Source of the DNA: Gammaproteobacteria bacterium | GTDB lineage: Bacteria > Pseudomonadota > Gammaproteobacteria > Xanthomonadales > Wenzhouxiangellaceae | NCBI GenBank assembly: GCA_018819105.1 | Contig: JAHJQV010000063.1 | Span: 54,373 to 118,372, forward strand | Length of the DNA stretch: 64,000 nucleotides | Reading direction: 5' to 3' | Shown: positions 63,640-64,000 of the stretch, in pieces | How positions within the stretch are numbered: the first letter of the stretch is position 1 | Layout: each line of letters starts with the position of its first letter | Program-made: the position numbers and the translations under genes | The notes under the pieces: model-generated | The model's input: the letters and a program-made list of their open reading frames with translations, nothing else | Told to the model about the DNA's origin: nothing | Databases searched by the model: none

Positions 63640-64000
63640 ATGACTCTGCCTCGTTCTGCCCTGGTTTCCGTGCAATCCACGCCTTACTACCACTGTATCG
63701 GGCGCTGTGTGCGCCGGGCCTTTCTATGTGGTGAGGATGCCTACACCGGTTGCAGCTTTGAGCATCGGCGTGGCTGGATTGTTTAGCGTCTGGCGCTGTT
63801 GTCTTCGGTGTTTGCCATTGATGTGGCTGCCTATGCGGTGATGAGCAATCACTACCATGTGGTGCTGCGGATCAATGCCGATCTGGCTGCATCCTGGTCT
63901 GTGCATGAAGTGCTTCGTCGCTGGTGTAGTCTGTTTGCTGGCAATCCAATAGTGCAGAGATACTTGGCCAACCCAGCCATGCATGCCGCTGAACTGGCCA
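63640..64000 (+). pseudogene. REP-associated tyrosine transposase (RAYT), interrupted by TAG and cut by the window edge
   Basis: The plus-strand frame from ATG 63640 reads [20 protein letters not shown] and CVRRAFLCG, the typical opening of RAYT/TnpA-REP proteins of the Y1 HUH superfamily. The HUH motif is His71-Tyr-His73 in AVMSNHYHVVL. Codon 49 is TAG (63784-63786) inside an otherwise uninterrupted homologous frame. The catalytic Tyr would lie further on, and the frame runs off the window. RAYTs excise and spread REP palindromes, which occur at 21.7, 23.0 and 44.8-45.4 kb here. Confidence 0.85.

Noticed and set aside
63724..63984. Minus-strand frame at the right edge
   Set aside because: It lies opposite the RAYT frame, which has clear homology including the HUH motif.

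Overview
The window is a chromosomal segment of a free-living, aerobic gammaproteobacterium. The evidence is a UbiB, QueD, SrkA, BipA/TypA, UppP and type II thymidine kinase of gammaproteobacterial type, an azurin with exact Pseudomonas-style copper ligands, many envelope RND systems and a high-GC codon style. The genus cannot be named from the sequence alone. No rRNA, tRNA or CRISPR array was recognised.

Layout. 0-6 kb: ubiB (cut at the left edge), an exported zinc metalloprotease and an AsmA-family protein. 6.2-10 kb: a HAD hydrolase coupled to a zinc-type CDF transporter, then a large secreted alpha/beta hydrolase. 10.3-21.6 kb: queD, a MerR-type regulator with the mercury-type cysteine triad, and a long minus-strand metal-efflux operon (His/Cys-rich small protein, cusC, cusB, cusA, DUF411 protein, an atypical CDF, copper P-type ATPase). 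22-24 kb: an exported protein with an IPTL/PEP-CTERM-like tail, a strong terminator, two clusters of REP palindromes and a tandem universal stress protein. 24-30 kb: an S9 peptidase and a divergent, very large BNR/VPS10-type propeller protein. 29.8-38.6 kb: srkA-MFS, azurin, an orphan solute-binding lipoprotein, uppP, a cupin, a YbhB-type PEBP, a PQQ-type sugar/sorbosone dehydrogenase and a KefB-like antiporter. 38.7-44.6 kb: an RND adaptor/pump pair and a GMC oxidoreductase. 44.7-45.4 kb: a tandem array of exactly 177-bp units, each carrying a REP palindrome. 45.5-54.6 kb: a five-gene operon (VolA-like lipase lipoprotein, DUF1302, DUF1329, YCF48-like propeller, MMPL-type RND), probably handling a hydrophobic molecule at the envelope. 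54.8-58 kb: bipA, a small membrane protein and tdk.

From about 58 kb the window becomes accessory DNA: a prlF-yhaV toxin-antitoxin pair with a perfect 16-bp tandem repeat upstream; a DUF4136 lipoprotein; a VapB antitoxin whose VapC is reduced to an N-terminal stub; a trypsin-like lipoprotein; an internally deleted group II intron; a Cys-rich gene of integron-cassette type that runs straight into an attC-like core; and, at the right edge, a REP-associated tyrosine transposase (RAYT) interrupted by an in-frame TAG.

The most interesting thread is the link between the REP palindromes spread over the window and the RAYT at its end, together with the degraded group II intron beside an attC-like site. 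The metal operon stands out because its CDF lacks both transmembrane aspartates normally used to bind zinc.
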